This document shows positions 21,908 through 23,888 of a stretch of 23,888 bases of DNA, in pieces. The notes beneath the pieces are model-generated. The model did not search any database and was not told the DNA's origin. It saw only the letters and a list, made by a program, of their open reading frames with translations. Source of the stretch: Alphaproteobacteria bacterium. Lineage in GTDB: Bacteria; Pseudomonadota; Alphaproteobacteria; GCA-2731375. Within the stretch, counting starts at the first letter, position 1. Each line of letters opens with the position of its first letter. The stretch spans positions 1-23,888 of the forward strand of contig JASLMY010000046.1 in assembly GCA_030746295.1 (NCBI GenBank), written 5' to 3'. A program made the translations under genes and the position numbers.

Positions 21908-22954
21908 ATGCGCGTCGCGACGACGATCCCGATGGACGATTGGCGGGCGATCGCGCCGGCGGTCGAGCTGGCCGAGGCGGCCGGCTACGACGGCGTCATG
22001 ACCAACGAGCTGGCGCACGACCCTTTTCTGCCACTGCCCCTGGCCGCACTTGCCTCCAAGCGGGTCGAACTCGCCACCGCGATCGCGGTCGCCTTCCCAC
22101 GCAGCCCGATGACAGTGGCCTATCAGGCCTGGGACCTACACGCGCAGTCCGGCGGCCGTTTCCAGCTCGGCATCGGGACCCAGGTCAAAGGCCACAACGA
22201 GCGCCGCTTCTCCACGCCCTGGACGGCGCCGGTGCCGCGGATTCGCGAGTACGTCGAGTCGCTCCGCGCCATCTGGCGCTGCTGGGAAGCCGGCGAGAAG
22301 CTCGATTACCGGGGCGAGCACTACCAGTTCACCCTGATGACGCCCGAGTTCTCACCCCCACCGACCGGCCTGGCGCCACCACCGATCCTGCTGGCGGCGC
22401 TCGGTCCGGCGATGCTGAAGCTGGCCGGCCGGGTCGCCGACGGGGTGCGGCTGCATTCCTTCAACACGCGGAAGTACATGGAAGAAGTGACCTTGAAGCG
22501 GGTCGCCGAGGGCCTGGCGCTGGCCGGCCGTGACCGCGCCAGCTTCGAGGTGGTCGGCGGCGGTTTTATCGCCACGGGTGGAAATGCGGACGCCGTCGCC
22601 GAGCGCTTCGAGTGGGCCCGCTACCGGGTCGCCTTCTACGGCTCCACCCGGACCTATCTGCCGGTCTTCGCGGTGCACGGGCTGGAAGAGCTCGGCAGCA
22701 AGCTGCACGCCCTCTCGGTCGCCGGCAAATGGAACGAGATGGCGGCCGAGATCCCGGACGACGTGGTCCGCCTCTTCACCGCCGTCGGCACCTACGATGC
22801 GATCGGGGCCGAGATCGAGCAGATGTTCGCCGGCGCCTCCGACACCGTGCGCCTCGACCTCAGCCCCGGCACCGACGTCGGCATCCACCGCGAGGTGGTG
22901 CAAGAGGTCCAACGCATCCCCTCGCCCTTCACCGGCCATAAGGCCGCCGCCTGA
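21908..22954 (+). CDS. LLM-class flavin/F420-dependent oxidoreductase
   Basis: The 348-residue luciferase-like TIM-barrel protein has ELAEAAGYDGVMTNE near the start, AIAVAFPRSPMTVAYQAWDL, the GRFQLGIGTQVKGHN cofactor-phosphate block (83-97) and ADGVRLHSFNT. The overall pattern fits the F420-dependent LLM group typified by TIGR03617. It starts with ATG at 21908 behind a strong GAGGAGG. The next genes code for an F420:NADP oxidoreductase and an F420 biosynthetic ligase, which supports F420 rather than FMN as cofactor (inference from context). The substrate is unknown. The gene follows the palindrome at 21854 and probably opens the F420 transcript. Confidence 0.9.
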   Translation: MRVATTIPMDDWRAIAPAVELAEAAGYDGVMTNELAHDPFLPLPLAALASKRVELATAIAVAFPRSPMTVAYQAWDLHAQSGGRFQLGIGTQVKGHNERRFSTPWTAPVPRIREYVESLRAIWRCWEAGEKLDYRGEHYQFTLMTPEFSPPPTGLAPPPILLAALGPAMLKLAGRVADGVRLHSFNTRKYMEEVTLKRVAEGLALAGRDRASFEVVGGGFIATGGNADAVAERFEWARYRVAFYGSTRTYLPVFAVHGLEELGSKLHALSVAGKWNEMAAEIPDDVVRLFTAVGTYDAIGAEIEQMFAGASDTVRLDLSPGTDVGIHREVVQEVQRIPSPFTGHKAAA

Positions 22955-22987
22955 GCGGCCCCCAAGCATCTGATCTGGAGTTCTCGG

Positions 22988-23677
22988 ATGGCGGAACAGA
23001 AACCTTCCCTGGCGGTGCTCGGCGGCACCGGCAACCTCGGCTTCGGCCTGGCGCTGAGATGGGCCCAGGCCGGCTACGAGGTGATCATCGGCTCGCGCCA
23101 GCAGGCCAAGGCCGACAACGCGGTGGCCCGGGCGCTGGCGGTGTTGGGCGAAGCGAACCTGCGCGGCCTGGAGAACCCGGCCGCCGCCGCGGCGGCCGAG
23201 ATCGTCGTGTTGACCGTGCCCTTCGCTTCGCATCGGGCCACGGTCGAGAGCGTTAAATCGGAATCCCAGGGCAAGATCTTCGTCGACGTCACGGTACCGC
23301 TGGTACCGCCCAAGGTGATGCGGGTACAACTGCCGGCCGAGGGCTCGGCGGGACAGGCGGCGCAGGCGATCCTGGGTGACGGCGTGCAGGTGGTCTCCGC
23401 CTTCCAGAACGTCGCCGCCGATCACCTGGAGGACCTGGCGCACGCCATCGACTGCGACGTGCTCGTCAGCGGCAACAGCTTGGAAGCTCGGGCCGCCGTC
23501 GTCCGCCTGGCGGAAGCCGCGGGCATGCGGGCCTGGCATGCGGGCCCGATCGACAACGCCGCCGTCGCCGAGGCCCTGACCTCGGTGCTGATCTTCATGA
23601 ACCGCCGCTACGGCATCGATGGTGCCGGCGTCCGCATCACCGGCGAGCCGACCCTCGACCCGGAAAGCAAGGGCTGA
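22988..23677 (+). CDS. npdG: F420H2:NADP oxidoreductase (NADPH-dependent F420 reductase)
   Basis: The 229-residue protein has an N-terminal Rossmann motif [14 protein letters not shown] with the GSR segment that recognises the NADP phosphate, and the family block [10 protein letters not shown]. It also has [13 protein letters not shown] near residue 135 and a C-terminal [28 protein letters not shown]. This is the layout of NpdG/Fno enzymes, which move hydride between NADPH and coenzyme F420. GGAG lies eight bases before the ATG at 22988. It starts 33 bases after the LLM gene and ends one base before the GTG of cofE, so the three are very likely co-transcribed and form an F420 supply-and-use unit. 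Confidence 0.93.
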   Translation: MAEQKPSLAVLGGTGNLGFGLALRWAQAGYEVIIGSRQQAKADNAVARALAVLGEANLRGLENPAAAAAAEIVVLTVPFASHRATVESVKSESQGKIFVDVTVPLVPPKVMRVQLPAEGSAGQAAQAILGDGVQVVSAFQNVAADHLEDLAHAIDCDVLVSGNSLEARAAVVRLAEAAGMRAWHAGPIDNAAVAEALTSVLIFMNRRYGIDGAGVRITGEPTLDPESKG

Positions 23678-23678
23678 C

Positions 23679-23888
23679 GTGGACGCCGCCAAGCTGGAGC
23701 TGACGGCACTGCCCGGCCTGCCCTTGGTCGAGCCGGGGGACGGCCTGGCCCAAATCATTCTCGACGGCATCGCCGCCGCCGGCACCAGCCTCAGCCCAGG
23801 CGACGTCTTGGTGATGGCGCAGAAGATCGTCTCCAAGGCCGAGGGCCGCTATGCCGACCTCGCCGACGTCACCCCCTCGGACGCGGCC
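23679..23888 (+). CDS. cofE: Coenzyme F420-0:L-glutamate ligase (CofE), 5' part only
   Basis: Seventy codons are visible before the window ends. The start [20 protein letters not shown] and the block [20 protein letters not shown] are the recognised N-terminus of CofE/FbiB, which adds glutamate residues to F420-0 using GTP. The start GTG lies one base after the npdG stop with AAGGG five bases upstream. Whether the full gene is a CofE alone or a CofE-nitroreductase fusion like mycobacterial FbiB cannot be seen. Its presence implies that the organism makes F420 and does not merely use it. Confidence 0.9.
   Translation, partial: MDAAKLELTALPGLPLVEPGDGLAQIILDGIAAAGTSLSPGDVLVMAQKIVSKAEGRYADLADVTPSDAA

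Noticed and set aside
22352..23836. Minus-strand open frame of 494 codons opposite the F420 genes
   Set aside because: No motifs are visible and it overlaps three genes with clear F420-family signatures and proper ribosome sites.

Overview
This is a high-GC stretch with densely packed metabolic genes on both strands. It most likely comes from an alphaproteobacterium of the Rhodospirillales type. The clues are the codon use, a PleC/DivJ-like soluble histidine kinase core, a TakP-like TRAP receptor, paired hydantoinase/oxoprolinase genes, and genes for coenzyme F420 use and synthesis (F420 occurs in a minority of proteobacteria). This placement is inference. There are no rRNA, tRNA, CRISPR, phage or insertion-sequence signals.

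Layout. At 1-403 (minus) lies the 5' part of a membrane-dipeptidase-like gene that runs off the window. It is divergent from a 2,2-dialkylglycine-decarboxylase-like class III aminotransferase (512-1825), which is followed by a thiamine-diphosphate enzyme (1867-3486) and an AhpD/carboxymuconolactone-decarboxylase-fold protein (3513-4115). A convergent NAD-dependent epimerase/dehydratase (4129-5082, minus) is divergent from a hyuA-hyuB pair (5234-8937) whose reading frames overlap by four bases. A small soluble histidine kinase (8925-9803, minus) overlaps the end of hyuB tail to tail. Upstream of the kinase gene on the same strand are a class V-fold PLP enzyme (9890-11032) and a maleate-isomerase/arylmalonate-decarboxylase-like protein (11055-11798). 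The latter is divergent from a fumarylacetoacetate-hydrolase-family gene (11890-12672). A strong hairpin terminator (12696-12723) separates that gene from a convergent orphan TRAP solute receptor (12755-13816).

From 20903 down to 14228 on the minus strand runs a compact six-gene set: a small unknown protein, a CobW-type GTPase, a dihydropyrimidinase/hydantoinase, a second HyuB, an isocitrate/isopropylmalate-type decarboxylating dehydrogenase and a 2-oxoglutarate/Fe(II) oxygenase. Immediately downstream is a 60-codon relic of the C-terminus of a tricarballylate-dehydrogenase/fumarate-reductase-type flavoprotein. On the plus strand, 21010-23888 carries a SAM methyltransferase, an F420-type LLM oxidoreductase, an F420:NADP oxidoreductase and the start of cofE (F420-0:glutamate ligase). 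A clean 8+8 bp palindrome lies in front of the LLM gene.

How it may work together. The window looks like a catabolic island for small cyclic amides, odd amino acids and organic acids: ring-opening enzymes (HydA, HyuA/HyuB), PLP enzymes, carboxylic-acid enzymes (FAH family, decarboxylating dehydrogenase, racemase fold) and a solute receptor. The CobW GTPase beside the metal-dependent hydantoinase suggests metal delivery to that enzyme. The most unusual unit is the CobW-HydA-HyuB-dehydrogenase-oxygenase operon. It has a HyuB but no adjacent HyuA, while a full HyuAB pair lies about 8 kb away. Substrates cannot be read from sequence alone.
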